Shown here: positions 41,018-49,212 of the stretch, piece after piece
Position numbering within the stretch: position 1 is the first letter of the stretch
Layout: each line of letters opens with the position of its first letter
Source of the DNA: Streptomyces lichenis
GTDB lineage: Bacteria; Actinomycetota; Actinomycetes; Streptomycetales; Streptomycetaceae
Assembly: GCF_023218175.1 (NCBI RefSeq)
Contig: NZ_JALPTH010000002.1
Coordinates: 62,001-126,000, forward strand
Reading direction: 5' to 3'
DNA length: 64,000 bases
Position numbers and translations under genes: made by a program
Notes under the pieces: model-generated
Database searches by the model: none
What the model saw: the letters and a program-made list of their open reading frames with translations, nothing else
Told to the model about the DNA's origin: nothing

Positions 41018-41787
41018 CGACCGACCCGGCGACCGCCTCCACCACCTCCCCGGAAGGGCTGGCCACCGCGGCGGCACTGGCCCTCGGGGACGACGCCCTG
41101 GTGCTCTCCCACCGGCTGGCCGAGTGGGCCGGGCACGCCCCGGAGCTGGAGGAGGAGGTGGCCCTCGCCAACATCGCGCTGGACCTCCTCGGCCAGGCCC
41201 GGGTGCTGCTCTCCCTGGTCGGGGACGAGGACGAGCTCGCCTACCTCCGCGAGGAGCGCGCCTTCCGCAACGCCCAGTTGACCGAGCAGCCAGGCGGCGA
41301 CTTCGCCGCCACCATCGTCCGCCAGCTGTACTTCTCCACCTACCAGCGGCTGCTGTACGGCAGGATCGCGGCGGCCGCCGGCGAGGGCACCGGCGACGGC
41401 GGTCTGGGCGGGCTGGCGGCCAAGGCCGTCAAGGAGGTCGCCTACCACCAGGACCACGCCGAGCAGTGGACGCTGCGGCTCGGCGACGGGACGGAGGAGA
41501 GCCACCGCCGGACGCAGGCGGCGGTGGACGCGCTGTGGCGCTTCACCGGCGAGCTGTTCCAGCCGCTGCCCGGTCTCGACGGCGTCGACTGGGCCGAGCT
41601 GGAGGCCGACTGGCTGTCCTCGGTGACGGCGGTGCTCGACCGGGCCACCCTCACCGTCCCGGACGGCCCGCGCACCGGCGCCTGGCGGGCCGGGGCGGGC
41701 CGCCAGGGCTTGCACACCGAGTCCTTCGGCCGGATGCTCGCCGAGATGCAGCACCTGCACCGCAGCCACCCGGGTGCGACATGGTGA
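41014..41787 (+). CDS. paaC: Phenylacetyl-CoA epoxidase structural subunit PaaC
   Basis: This 257-residue protein has the ferritin-like fold of PaaA but lacks most metal ligands, and stabilises PaaA. Family patterns include DDALVLSHRLAEWAGHAPELE, NIALDLLGQARVLL, KEVAYHQDHAEQW and HTESFGRMLAEMQHLHRSHPGA. GTG 41014 overlaps the paaB stop (GTGA). Length and position are standard for the operon. Confidence 0.96.
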   Translation: MTTDPATASTTSPEGLATAAALALGDDALVLSHRLAEWAGHAPELEEEVALANIALDLLGQARVLLSLVGDEDELAYLREERAFRNAQLTEQPGGDFAATIVRQLYFSTYQRLLYGRIAAAAGEGTGDGGLGGLAAKAVKEVAYHQDHAEQWTLRLGDGTEESHRRTQAAVDALWRFTGELFQPLPGLDGVDWAELEADWLSSVTAVLDRATLTVPDGPRTGAWRAGAGRQGLHTESFGRMLAEMQHLHRSHPGATW

Positions 41788-42284
41788 CCGGCACCGCGCC
41801 GACCCCGCTGGAGGAGGAGCTGACCCGGCTGGCCGGGTCCGTCCCCGACCCCGAGCTGCCGGTGCTCAGCCTGCACGACCTCGGTGTGGTCCGCTCGGTA
41901 CGGGTGCTCGCCCCCGGCGAGGTCCGGGTGGAGCTCACCCCCACCTACACCGGCTGCCCGGCCATCGAGGCCATGTCCGCCGACATCGAGCAGGTGCTCC
42001 ACCGGCACGGCGTGCCCGAGGTCTCGGTGGTCACCGTGCTCAGCCCGGCCTGGTCCACCGACGACATCACCGCCGAAGGCCGGCGCAAGCTCGCCGAGCA
42101 CGGCATAGCCCCGCCCCGGCCGCAGGGCCCGGCCGGGCCGGTGCCGCTCTCCCTGGGCATCCGCTGCCCCAACTGCGGCTCCGCGCGGACCGAGTTGCTG
42201 AGCCGGTTCTCCTCCACCGCCTGCAAGGCGCTGCGCCGCTGCACCGACTGCCGTGAACCGTTCGACCACTTCAAGGAGTTGTAG
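41781..42284 (+). CDS. paaD: Phenylacetate degradation protein PaaD (MIP18-like, zinc site)
   Basis: This 167-residue protein has an N-terminal MIP18/DUF59 domain (about 10-105; VPDPELPVLSLHDLGVVRSV; TYTGCPAIEAM), related to Fe-S assembly factors. A C-terminal zinc ribbon follows, with CPNC and CTDC about 25 residues apart. It is needed to mature the epoxidase or PaaE iron-sulfur centre. ATG 41781 overlaps paaC by 7 bases; GTG 41784 with the usual 4-base overlap is an alternative. Confidence 0.94.
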   Translation: MVTGTAPTPLEEELTRLAGSVPDPELPVLSLHDLGVVRSVRVLAPGEVRVELTPTYTGCPAIEAMSADIEQVLHRHGVPEVSVVTVLSPAWSTDDITAEGRRKLAEHGIAPPRPQGPAGPVPLSLGIRCPNCGSARTELLSRFSSTACKALRRCTDCREPFDHFKEL

Positions 42285-43352
42285 ATGTTCCATGCGCTCC
42301 GGGTCAGCGAGGTCGAGCGGCTCACCGACGACGCGGTCGCGGTGACCTTCGCCCTGCCGCCCGCGCTGCACACCGCGTTCCGCCACACCCCCGGCCAGCA
42401 CATCACCCTGCGGCGGCCGTCGGGCGGCGGCGAGGCGGAGGCGCGCCGGACCTACTCGATCTGCTCCCCGGCGGCCGCCGAGGGCGAGGCCCCGGTGCTG
42501 CGGGTGGGCATCCGGCTGGTGGACGGCGGGGCCTTCTCGACCTACGCGATCAAGGAGCTGATCGCCGGGGACACCGTCGAGGTGATGGAGCCGATGGGCC
42601 GCTTCACCCTGGCGCCCCGCCCCGGCCGGTTCGCCGCGATCGTCGGCGGCAGCGGGATCACCCCGGTGCTCTCCATCGCCGCCACCCTGCTGGCCCGGGA
42701 GCCGGAGGCCCGCTTCCATCTGGTCCGCAGCGACCGCACGGCCGCCTCGACCATGTTCCTGGACGAGGTCGCCGACCTGAAGGACCGCTTCCCCGGCCGC
42801 TTCCAGCTGGTCACCGTGCTCTCCCGGGAGGAGCAGCAGTCCGGGCTGCCCTCGGGCCGGCTCGATGAGGAGCGGCTGACCGGGCTGCTGCCCGCGCTGC
42901 TGCCGCTGGGCGAGGTGGACGGCTGGTATCTGTGCGGGCCGTTCGGACTGGTCCAGGGCGCCGAACAGGCCCTGCGCGGCCTCGGGGTGGACCGGGCCAG
43001 GATCCACCAGGAGATCTTCCACGTGGACGACGGCCAGACCGCCGCCCCTGCCGCGTCCGCCGCCGCGCTGACCGCCCCCGCGAAGCTGACCGCCACCCTC
43101 GACGGCCGCTCGGGCAGCTGGCCGGTCCAGGAGGGCGAGTCCCTGCTGGAGACGGTGCTGCGCGCCCGCTCGGACGCCCCGTACGCCTGCAAGGGCGGCG
43201 TCTGCGGCACCTGCCGGGCCTTCTTGGTCGCCGGCGAGGTCCGCATGGAGCGCAACTACGCGCTGGAGCCCGAGGAGACCGACGCGGGATACGTCCTGGC
43301 CTGCCAGTCGCACGCCACCACCCCGGAGGTCGAGCTGGACTTCGACCGCTGA
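42285..43352 (+). CDS. paaE: Phenylacetyl-CoA epoxidase reductase PaaE
   Basis: This 355-residue reductase passes electrons from NADPH to PaaA. The FAD domain (about 1-105) has RRTYSICSP; the nucleotide domain (about 108-235) has VGGSGITPVLSIA and YLCGPFG. A C-terminal plant-type 2Fe-2S ferredoxin domain (about 265-350) has the cysteine set of CKGGVCGTC plus a later Cys in LACQSH. ATG 42285 follows the paaD stop with no gap. It is the last gene of the operon. Confidence 0.96.
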   Translation: MFHALRVSEVERLTDDAVAVTFALPPALHTAFRHTPGQHITLRRPSGGGEAEARRTYSICSPAAAEGEAPVLRVGIRLVDGGAFSTYAIKELIAGDTVEVMEPMGRFTLAPRPGRFAAIVGGSGITPVLSIAATLLAREPEARFHLVRSDRTAASTMFLDEVADLKDRFPGRFQLVTVLSREEQQSGLPSGRLDEERLTGLLPALLPLGEVDGWYLCGPFGLVQGAEQALRGLGVDRARIHQEIFHVDDGQTAAPAASAAALTAPAKLTATLDGRSGSWPVQEGESLLETVLRARSDAPYACKGGVCGTCRAFLVAGEVRMERNYALEPEETDAGYVLACQSHATTPEVELDFDR

Positions 43353-43702
43353 GACTCCGCTCGCGCGGGGCCGCACCGGCCGAGGCGCCACCCAGCCGTT
43401 CGGCGGCCCCGCCCAACGGGCCGGGCCCAAGGGGCCGGGCCCCGGATCGCGCACGCCGAACGGCCTCCGCCCCCGGGCGGCACTCGCCGGCGGCACCCGC
43501 CGGCACAGGCCGGGGCCCGGACTGCCCGCGCCAAGCGGCACCCAGACGCTCACGGCACCACCTGGCCGACAGGTTCCCGGACGCCTCAGACGCGACCACT
43601 CAGCCGCCCCGGCGACCCCTCGGACGCGACCGCACCGGCCCGGCCGTCGCCCTGGGCGCGGGGCTGCGTCAGCCCGACATCAGGGCCTCGTCCCGGGTGT
43701 CC
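43353..43702. other. Intergenic region after paaE
   Basis: No gene is supported in 350 bases between the convergent paaE and rhodanese genes. It contains two direct copies of GGGCCGGGCCC (about 43418-43445), which can form GC-only stems and may act in termination. No clean single hairpin stands out. Confidence 0.45.
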
Positions 43703-44047
43703 TCAGAGGACGAAGGCCTGGCTGCCATTGTCGGTGACCATGGGGCGGCCGGCGCCGTCCCAGGCGAGCATGCCGCCGTCGACGTTCACCGCGTCGATGC
43801 CCTGCTGCACCAGGTACTGGGTCACCTGGGCCGACCGGCCGCCCACCCGGCACATCACATAGGCCCGGCGCCCGTCCGCGACGGCCTCGGTCACCTCACC
43901 GAAGCGGGCCACGAAGTCGCTCATCGGCACATGCAGCGCGCCCTCGACATGGCCGGCCGCCCACTCGTCGGACTCCCGGACGTCCAGGACCAGCCCGTCG
44001 GCCGGCACGGAGACCGCGTCCACCGTGGGCAGGGTCGGAAAACTCAT
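43703..44047 (-). CDS. Single-domain rhodanese (sulfurtransferase)
   Basis: This 114-residue protein has the rhodanese fold: LVLDVRESDEWAAGHVEGALHVPM and the active-site loop CRVGGRS with catalytic Cys66. It may carry persulfide sulfur; the acceptor is unknown. ATG 44047 is preceded by GAGAGG. It stands alone, 90 bases from the J-domain gene on the same strand. Confidence 0.92.
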   Translation of the reverse strand: MSFPTLPTVDAVSVPADGLVLDVRESDEWAAGHVEGALHVPMSDFVARFGEVTEAVADGRRAYVMCRVGGRSAQVTQYLVQQGIDAVNVDGGMLAWDGAGRPMVTDNGSQAFVL

Positions 44048-44137
44048 CTGCGGATACCTCTCTCGTCCACCGGTCGGCCCGCCCGCCGGTCCGCGCACGG
44101 CCCCGCCGGGTCACAGGGAGAACGTAGCCGACACCGG

Positions 44138-44983
44138 CTAGTCCGCCAGTCCCGCCAGCTCCGCCTCGCGCTCGGCGACCTGGGCGAGCAGCTGCTCGGC
44201 GATCTCCTCCAGCAGCCGGTCCGGGTCGTCCGGGGCCATCCGCAGCATCGCTCCGATGGCGCTCTCCTCCAGCTCGCGGGCCGCCCCGGTGAGCATCTCC
44301 TTGCGCCGGGCCAGCCACTCCAGCCGGGCGTAGAGCTCCTCCGCGGCGGTCAGCTCCGGGGCCGCCGGGGCCGGGCCGGCCGCCCACTCGGCGGCCAGCT
44401 CCCGCAGCAGGCCCTCGTCACCGCGCGCGTAGGCCGCGTTGACCCGGGTGATGAACTCCTCGCGCCGCTGCCGCTCGGCCTCCTCCCGCGCCAGGTCGGG
44501 GTGGGCGGCACGCGCCAGCTCCCGGTAGAGCTTGCGGACCTCCTCGCTCGGGCGGACCCGTTTGGGCGGCTGCACCGGCCGGCCGGTGAGCATCGCGTCC
44601 GCCTCGGCCGAGAGCCCGTCGGAGTCCATCCAGCCGTGGAACAGCTCGTCCACCCCGGGCATCGGCATCACCCGTTCCCGGGCCTCCCTGGCCTGGCGCA
44701 GGTCCTCGGGGTCACCGCTGCGGGCCGCCCGGGCCTCCGCGATCAGCGCGTCCAGCTCGTCCAGCCGCGAGTACATCGGGCCGAGCTTCTGGTGGTGCAG
44801 CCGGGAGAAGTTCTCCACCTCGACCCGGAAGGTCTCCACCGCGATCTCGAACTCGATCAGCGCCTGCTCGGCCGCCCGCACCGCCCGTTCCAGGCGCTCC
44901 TCGGGCCGCCCCGACTGCTCGGGGCCACCGTCGGCACGGTGGTGGTCGGTGGGCACGGTGGCGTCGTCGTTCGAGGTCGTCAC
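44138..44983 (-). CDS. J-domain protein with coiled-coil segments
   Basis: This 281-residue protein has an acidic disordered start (1-25), a long helical coiled coil (about 28-110) and a small J domain near 140-200: helix II VRKLYRELARAA, the HPD motif (in AHPDLAREE) and helix III FITRVNAAYARGD. A second helical region (about 215-280) has heptad-like Leu/Glu/Arg spacing. An internal J domain flanked by coiled coils suggests a specialised Hsp70 recruiter rather than a classical DnaJ; there is no zinc-finger or Gly/Phe domain. GTG 44983 lacks a clear ribosome site. Confidence 0.82.
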   Translation of the reverse strand: MTTSNDDATVPTDHHRADGGPEQSGRPEERLERAVRAAEQALIEFEIAVETFRVEVENFSRLHHQKLGPMYSRLDELDALIAEARAARSGDPEDLRQAREARERVMPMPGVDELFHGWMDSDGLSAEADAMLTGRPVQPPKRVRPSEEVRKLYRELARAAHPDLAREEAERQRREEFITRVNAAYARGDEGLLRELAAEWAAGPAPAAPELTAAEELYARLEWLARRKEMLTGAARELEESAIGAMLRMAPDDPDRLLEEIAEQLLAQVAEREAELAGLAD

Positions 44984-45231
44984 CCGACCAGCGTACGGGC
45001 GATCCCGCCTCACCCGTCACCGTCCGCCACCCGCCCACCCGGGCCGCACCCGCCCCGGACCGCCGGACCCGCCGGGCCACCGGCCTGCCCCGGTGCCCCG
45101 TACCTCAGCACGGCCCGTACCGCCGCCGCGTGGACCACCGACCCGCACCGCCGCCGCCCGCCCCACCCAGGGCCCGCCTCACCCACCGGCCCCGACGCCC
45201 CCGCCTCGAACCCCACCCGGAAGCCGACGCC

Positions 45232-46788
45232 TCACACCCCCGCCTCGGCGGCGACCCGGCCGTCCCTGACCGCGGCCACCAGGTCGGCGTGGTCCGCCTC
45301 GGTCCGGTCCGCGTAGGCCACGGCGAAGTCCGCCATCGCCTCGTCCAGCTCCTCGTTCTTCCCGCAGTACCCGGCCAGCAGCCGGGGGTCGGCGCTGTGG
45401 GCGTGCGCCCGGGCCAGCAGCGCCCCGGTCATCCGCCCGTAGTCGTCCAGCTCCTCCGCCGACAGCGCCGCCGGGTCCACGCTCCCCTTGCGGTTGCGGA
45501 ACTGCCGCACCTGGTACGGACGGCCCTCGACCGTCGTCCAGCCCAGCAGGTTGTCGCTGACCACCTGCATCCGCTTCTGCCCCAGCACCACCCGCTGCCC
45601 CTCGTGCGCCACGTCCGCCACCTTGAACCCGGCACCGGGCAGATAGGGCAGCAGGGCCGACGGCCGCGCCTCCTTCACCTGGAGCACCAGCGGCTCGCCG
45701 CGGTGGTCCAGCAGCAGCACCACATACGACCGGGTGCCGACGCTGCCGGTGCCCACCACCCGGAAGGCGACATCGTGGATCGCGTACCGGGCGAGCAGCG
45801 GCAGCCGGTCCTCGGGCAGCGTGGTCCGGTACTCGCCCAGCGCGGCGGCGACCGCGGCGGCCTCGGCGTCCGGCACCCGGCGCAGCACCGGAGGGGCCTC
45901 GGTGAAGCGGCGGCCCCCGTCCTCGCACTCCTCCGTCGACTTGGCGGCGAACCGGGCGCTGGTGTTGTTGCGGGCCTTCTCGGAGACCCGCTCCAGGGTG
46001 CCCAGCAGATCCCGCGCGTCGGTGTGAGACACCAACTCCTCGTCGGCGATGGCGTTCCACGCGTCCAGCACCGGCAGCCTGGCCAGCAGCCGCATGGTGC
46101 GCCGGTAGGCCCCGGCCGCGTCGAAGGCGGCGGACCGGCACACGTCCTCGTCCACCCCGCCGGCCCGCCCGGCCAGCACCAGTGAGGTGGTCAGCCGCTT
46201 GAGGTCCCACTCCCAGGGCCCGGCCACCGTCTCGTCGAAGTCGTTCAGGTCGACGACCAGCCGGCCGCGGGCGTCGCCGTACAGCCCGAAGTTGGCCGCA
46301 TGGGCGTCGCCGCAGAGCTGCGCGGCGACCCCGGTGACCGGCGTCGCCGCCAGGTCGTACCCCATCAGCCCGGCCGCCCCCCGCAGGAAGGCGAACGGGC
46401 TGGCGGTCATCCGGCCCACCCGTATCGGCGCCAGCTCGGGCACGCGGCCCCGGTTGGACTCCTCCACCGCCCGCACCGCGTCCGGCCGCCCCGTGCCCGC
46501 TTCGGGCAACGTCCCGTGCGCGGACCGCGGCACCCGCTCCCGCAGCGCCTTGCCGCGCTTCTTCGGGGAGGGGGAGGAGGAGGGGGAAGGGTGCGCCGGG
46601 GCGCCCACCGGTCCGTAGGGGCGGAGCTTGGCCGTGGCGAAGCCGGGCACGGTGGGGATCCGGCCGCTGCCACCGCCATCGGCCCTGCCGCCGCCGGGAC
46701 CGCCACCGTCGACACCGCCGCCGCTACCGTCCGTGACGCCCTCGCGCCCGGCGCGCTCCTCGCCGCCGTGCTCGCCGTCAAGCCCCAT
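45232..46788 (-). CDS. DUF2252 family protein
   Basis: This 518-residue protein matches the DUF2252 pattern: RMTASPFAFLRGAA, LCGDAHAANFGLY (a kinase-like HxDxH-type loop), VVDLNDFDETVAGPWEWDLKRL, VVGTGSVGTRSY and LVLQVKEA. The fold resembles APH/protein kinases, with putative catalytic His and Asp in CGDAHAANF and DLNDFDE. The substrate is unknown. ATG 46788 follows a GGGGGA ribosome site; residues 1-80 are Gly/Pro/Ser-rich, and the conserved region begins near 100. It is a single gene between the J-domain gene and tRNA-Leu. Confidence 0.88.
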   Translation of the reverse strand: MGLDGEHGGEERAGREGVTDGSGGGVDGGGPGGGRADGGGSGRIPTVPGFATAKLRPYGPVGAPAHPSPSSSPSPKKRGKALRERVPRSAHGTLPEAGTGRPDAVRAVEESNRGRVPELAPIRVGRMTASPFAFLRGAAGLMGYDLAATPVTGVAAQLCGDAHAANFGLYGDARGRLVVDLNDFDETVAGPWEWDLKRLTTSLVLAGRAGGVDEDVCRSAAFDAAGAYRRTMRLLARLPVLDAWNAIADEELVSHTDARDLLGTLERVSEKARNNTSARFAAKSTEECEDGGRRFTEAPPVLRRVPDAEAAAVAAALGEYRTTLPEDRLPLLARYAIHDVAFRVVGTGSVGTRSYVVLLLDHRGEPLVLQVKEARPSALLPYLPGAGFKVADVAHEGQRVVLGQKRMQVVSDNLLGWTTVEGRPYQVRQFRNRKGSVDPAALSAEELDDYGRMTGALLARAHAHSADPRLLAGYCGKNEELDEAMADFAVAYADRTEADHADLVAAVRDGRVAAEAGV

Positions 46789-46880
46789 GGGGTCCCCCGT
46801 TCCACGTCCGCCGCCCCGGCCGCACGCCGTACCGGTGTTCGTCCCCGAAGGTACCGCCGGGGCGCGATCCGTCCCAGACC

Positions 46881-46889
46881 TGTGGACGA
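46881..46889 (-). other. DnaA-box-like TCGTCCACA upstream of the DUF2252 gene
   Basis: Read on the minus strand, TCGTCCACA fits the degenerate Streptomyces DnaA-box consensus. It lies 93 bases before the DUF2252 start. A lone degenerate box is weak evidence. Confidence 0.35.
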
Positions 46890-46974
46890 CCGTTGCCTGG
46901 AGAAGCCGAGACACCGAGCCTCTGAGGCCCACCTCACAGCCTCATGACCACATGGCCACCCGGACGCACAAACA

Positions 46975-47012
46975 GCTACGGCCGACACCGTGTTGACGAT
47001 GCCGGCCGTAGC
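46975..47012 (-). terminator. Terminator of tRNA-Leu
   Basis: A perfect 10-bp stem, GCTACGGCCG (46975-46984) with its complement (47003-47012), begins 8 bases past the tRNA 3' end. It is followed on the minus strand by CTGTTTGTG, a partial T-run. Confidence 0.75.
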
Positions 47013-47019
47013 CTTGCTG

Positions 47020-47104
47020 TGCGCGAGGGGGGAGTTGAACCCCCACGCCCTTTCGGGCACTGGAACCTGAATCCAGCGCGTCTGCCTATTCCGCCACCCG
47101 CGCA
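47020..47104 (-). tRNA. tRNA-Leu, anticodon CAG
   Basis: This is an 85-base tRNA on the minus strand. The acceptor stem GCGCGGG pairs with CTCGCGC (one G-T). The anticodon stem CTGGA/TCCAG encloses the loop TTCAGGT, giving anticodon CAG, which reads CUG leucine codons, the most frequent in this genome. A long variable arm (TGCCCGAAAGGGCGT) marks it as class II, and the T arm GGGGG/CCCCC holds TTCAACT. The discriminator base is A. CCA is not encoded (CAG follows). Confidence 0.97.
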
Positions 47105-47673
47105 TTGGGTGTTGCTTGCTTGGTTTCTCCGCCGTTTCCGGCGGCGTCCCCTGGCGACACCTGAACATTAGCACGGCCCGGAGGGTGGGTTCACATCCGT
47201 TTGTTTCGGCCACTCCCCGCCGGAACAGGGAGAAGGGGGGACGGGGGAGGGTCGGGCGGCCACACCGGCGCACCGCGCCCCATCCGCGCTCGTACCTCCT
47301 CCTCGGGAGAGGAGGGGACAGGGAGACATGGAGCACCGAGCACGCCGATCGACACCGATCGACACCGTTCAGCGCCGGGGAGCACTGTCGCGCGGAGCAC
47401 GGCCGGTGCGGGCCCCCGCCGGGACGGGAGCGGACGCGGTTCCGGCTCGTACCGGGCGGGTCCCGGAGGAGGTGGGCTGCGGGCGGGATCCGTCGCCGGT
47501 ACCGTCCCCCCGGGCCCTTCCGCGGTGCGGGACACTGTCAGGAGGGCACCTCTACGATCCCTGTGAGAGGTGACACTTATCCACAGGCCAGAGAAGGGGA
47601 ACCAGCCGATTTCCCGACGCGTGGATACGATCAGTAAGCAGTACAGGTGCGGCAACGACGGAGGAGGTGCCCC
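47105..47673. other. Intergenic region between tRNA-Leu and fhaA
   Basis: No gene is supported in 569 bases. The divergent promoters of the tRNA and the fhaA operon must lie here. It contains a small CCGCCG/CGGCGG hairpin near 47127-47142, a perfect tandem duplication of CGATCGACAC (47346-47365), a DnaA box at 47577-47585, and GGAGGAGG before fhaA. Overlapping open frames on both strands do not look coding. Confidence 0.5.
47577..47585 (+). other. DnaA box TTATCCACA upstream of fhaA
   Basis: A perfect 9-mer lying 89 bases before the fhaA start codon, close to where its promoter should be. Confidence 0.6.
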
Positions 47674-48513
47674 ATGGGAGTCCTGAAGCGTTTCGAGCAG
47701 CGTCTCGAAGGTCTGGTCAACGGCACCTTCGCCAAGGTGTTCAAGTCCGAGGTCCAGCCCGTCGAGATCGCGGGAGCCCTCCAGCGCGAGTGCGACAACA
47801 ACGCCTCGATCTGGAACCGCGACCGCACGGTGGTGCCCAACGACTTCATCGTGGAGCTCAGCACCCCCGACTACGAGCGGCTGAGCCCCTACTCCGGCCA
47901 GCTCGGCGACGAGTTGGCCGGCCTGGTCCGGGACTACGCCAAGCAGCAGCGGTACACCTTCATGGGGCCGATCAAGGTCCACCTGGAGAAGGCCGAGGAC
48001 CTGGACACCGGGCTGTACCGGGTGCGCAGCCGCACCCTGGCGTCGAGTACGTCACAGTCCGCCGATTCCCCGGCCGCCGGTGGCGGCCAGGCCCGCGCCG
48101 GGTACGGCCATCCGCCGGCGTCCCCGCCCTCGGGCGGCCCCGGCGGGGCTCCTCCGCCCATGCCGTCCGCACCTCCCGGGGCGGGCCGCCCCGGAGCCGC
48201 CGGCCGCCCGCCGGCCGCGGCACCCGGCGCCCAGACGCGCCGCTGGATCGAGATCAACGGCACCCGCCACCAGATCTCCCGCCCGACGCTGGTGCTGGGC
48301 CGCAGCACCGACGCCGATGTGCGGATCGACGACCCCGGCGTCTCCCGCCGACACTGCGAGATCCGGACCGGAACGCCCTCGACGATCGCGGATCTCGGGT
48401 CCACCAACGGCATCGTGGTGGACGGGCAGCACACCACCCGCGCTACGCTCCGCGACGGCTCGCGGATCGTCGTGGGCAGCACCACCATCGTTTACCGGCA
48501 AGCCGAAGGGTGA
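47674..48513 (+). CDS. fhaA: FhaA, FHA-domain protein with DUF3662
   Basis: This 279-residue protein opens the cell-wall signalling cluster. The N-terminal DUF3662 domain (1-115) begins MGVLKRFEQRLEGLVNGTFAK. A Pro/Gly/Ala linker (about 125-190) leads to an FHA domain (about 195-279) with LGRSTDADVRIDDPGVSRRHCE and DLGSTNGI, the phosphothreonine-binding residues. In mycobacteria FhaA binds phosphorylated MviN and regulates peptidoglycan synthesis. ATG 47674 is preceded by GGAGGAGG; the open frame extends nine codons upstream without signal. fhaB follows after 10 bases. Confidence 0.95.
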   Translation: MGVLKRFEQRLEGLVNGTFAKVFKSEVQPVEIAGALQRECDNNASIWNRDRTVVPNDFIVELSTPDYERLSPYSGQLGDELAGLVRDYAKQQRYTFMGPIKVHLEKAEDLDTGLYRVRSRTLASSTSQSADSPAAGGGQARAGYGHPPASPPSGGPGGAPPPMPSAPPGAGRPGAAGRPPAAAPGAQTRRWIEINGTRHQISRPTLVLGRSTDADVRIDDPGVSRRHCEIRTGTPSTIADLGSTNGIVVDGQHTTRATLRDGSRIVVGSTTIVYRQAEG

Positions 48514-48523
48514 AGCGGGGGCA

Positions 48524-49048
48524 ATGTCAGAGCTGACCCTCACGGTCATGCGGTTGGGTTTCCTCGCCGTACTGTGGCTGTTCGTCATCGTGGCCGTCCA
48601 GGTCATCCGCAGCGACCTGTTCGGGACGCGGGTGACCCAGCGCGGTTCGCGCCGGGACACCGCGACCCGGCCGCAACAGCAGTCCGGCGCGGGACGGCAG
48701 GCCGCCGCGCCGCCGCCGCAGCGCCAGCAGCAGTCCGGCCGCCAGCGGCGCGGGGCGCCGACCAAGCTGGTCGTCTCCGAGGGCACCCTCACGGGCACCA
48801 CGGTGGCCCTCCAGGGCCAGACGATCACCCTGGGCCGCGCCCATGACTCCACGATCGTCCTGGACGACGACTACGCGTCCAGCAGGCATGCCAGGATCTA
48901 CCCGGACCGTGACGGCCAGTGGATCGTCGAGGATCTCGGGTCCACCAACGGCACGTATCTCGACCGGACCCGGCTCACCACCCCGACGCCCGTTCCGCTG
49001 GGCGCGCCGATCCGCATCGGCAAGACCGTCATCGAGCTGCGGAAGTAG
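48524..49048 (+). CDS. fhaB: FhaB, membrane-anchored FHA-domain protein
   Basis: This 174-residue protein has one N-terminal membrane span (about 7-27; VMRLGFLAVLWLFVIVAVQVI), a Gln/Arg/Ala linker and an FHA domain (about 85-172) with TLGRAHDSTIVLDDDYASSRHARI and DLGSTNGTYLD. It is a partner of the cluster's PknB kinase and of RodA/PbpA in other actinobacteria (the FipA/FhaB role). It lies in one operon with fhaA, and a 164-base gap with GCGAGC repeats separates it from pstP. Confidence 0.95.
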   Translation: MSELTLTVMRLGFLAVLWLFVIVAVQVIRSDLFGTRVTQRGSRRDTATRPQQQSGAGRQAAAPPPQRQQQSGRQRRGAPTKLVVSEGTLTGTTVALQGQTITLGRAHDSTIVLDDDYASSRHARIYPDRDGQWIVEDLGSTNGTYLDRTRLTTPTPVPLGAPIRIGKTVIELRK

Positions 49049-49212
49049 TGCTACATCATGAGTAGGCGCGAGCGGAGCGAGCGAGCCGCAGCTGAGCCGG
49101 CCGGCGTGACCCGTCCCGCGGGCGGCACCGGCACCGGCCACCGGCTCCCGACCGGAGGGTGGGCAGTGTGGCGCGAGACCGGCTGTACCCGGAGCCGACT
49201 GGCGAGGTGCGC

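Noticed and set aside
47168..47637. Several overlapping open frames between tRNA-Leu and fhaA
   Set aside because: None has a ribosome site, a conserved-looking motif or normal codon bias; they overlap each other in several frames.
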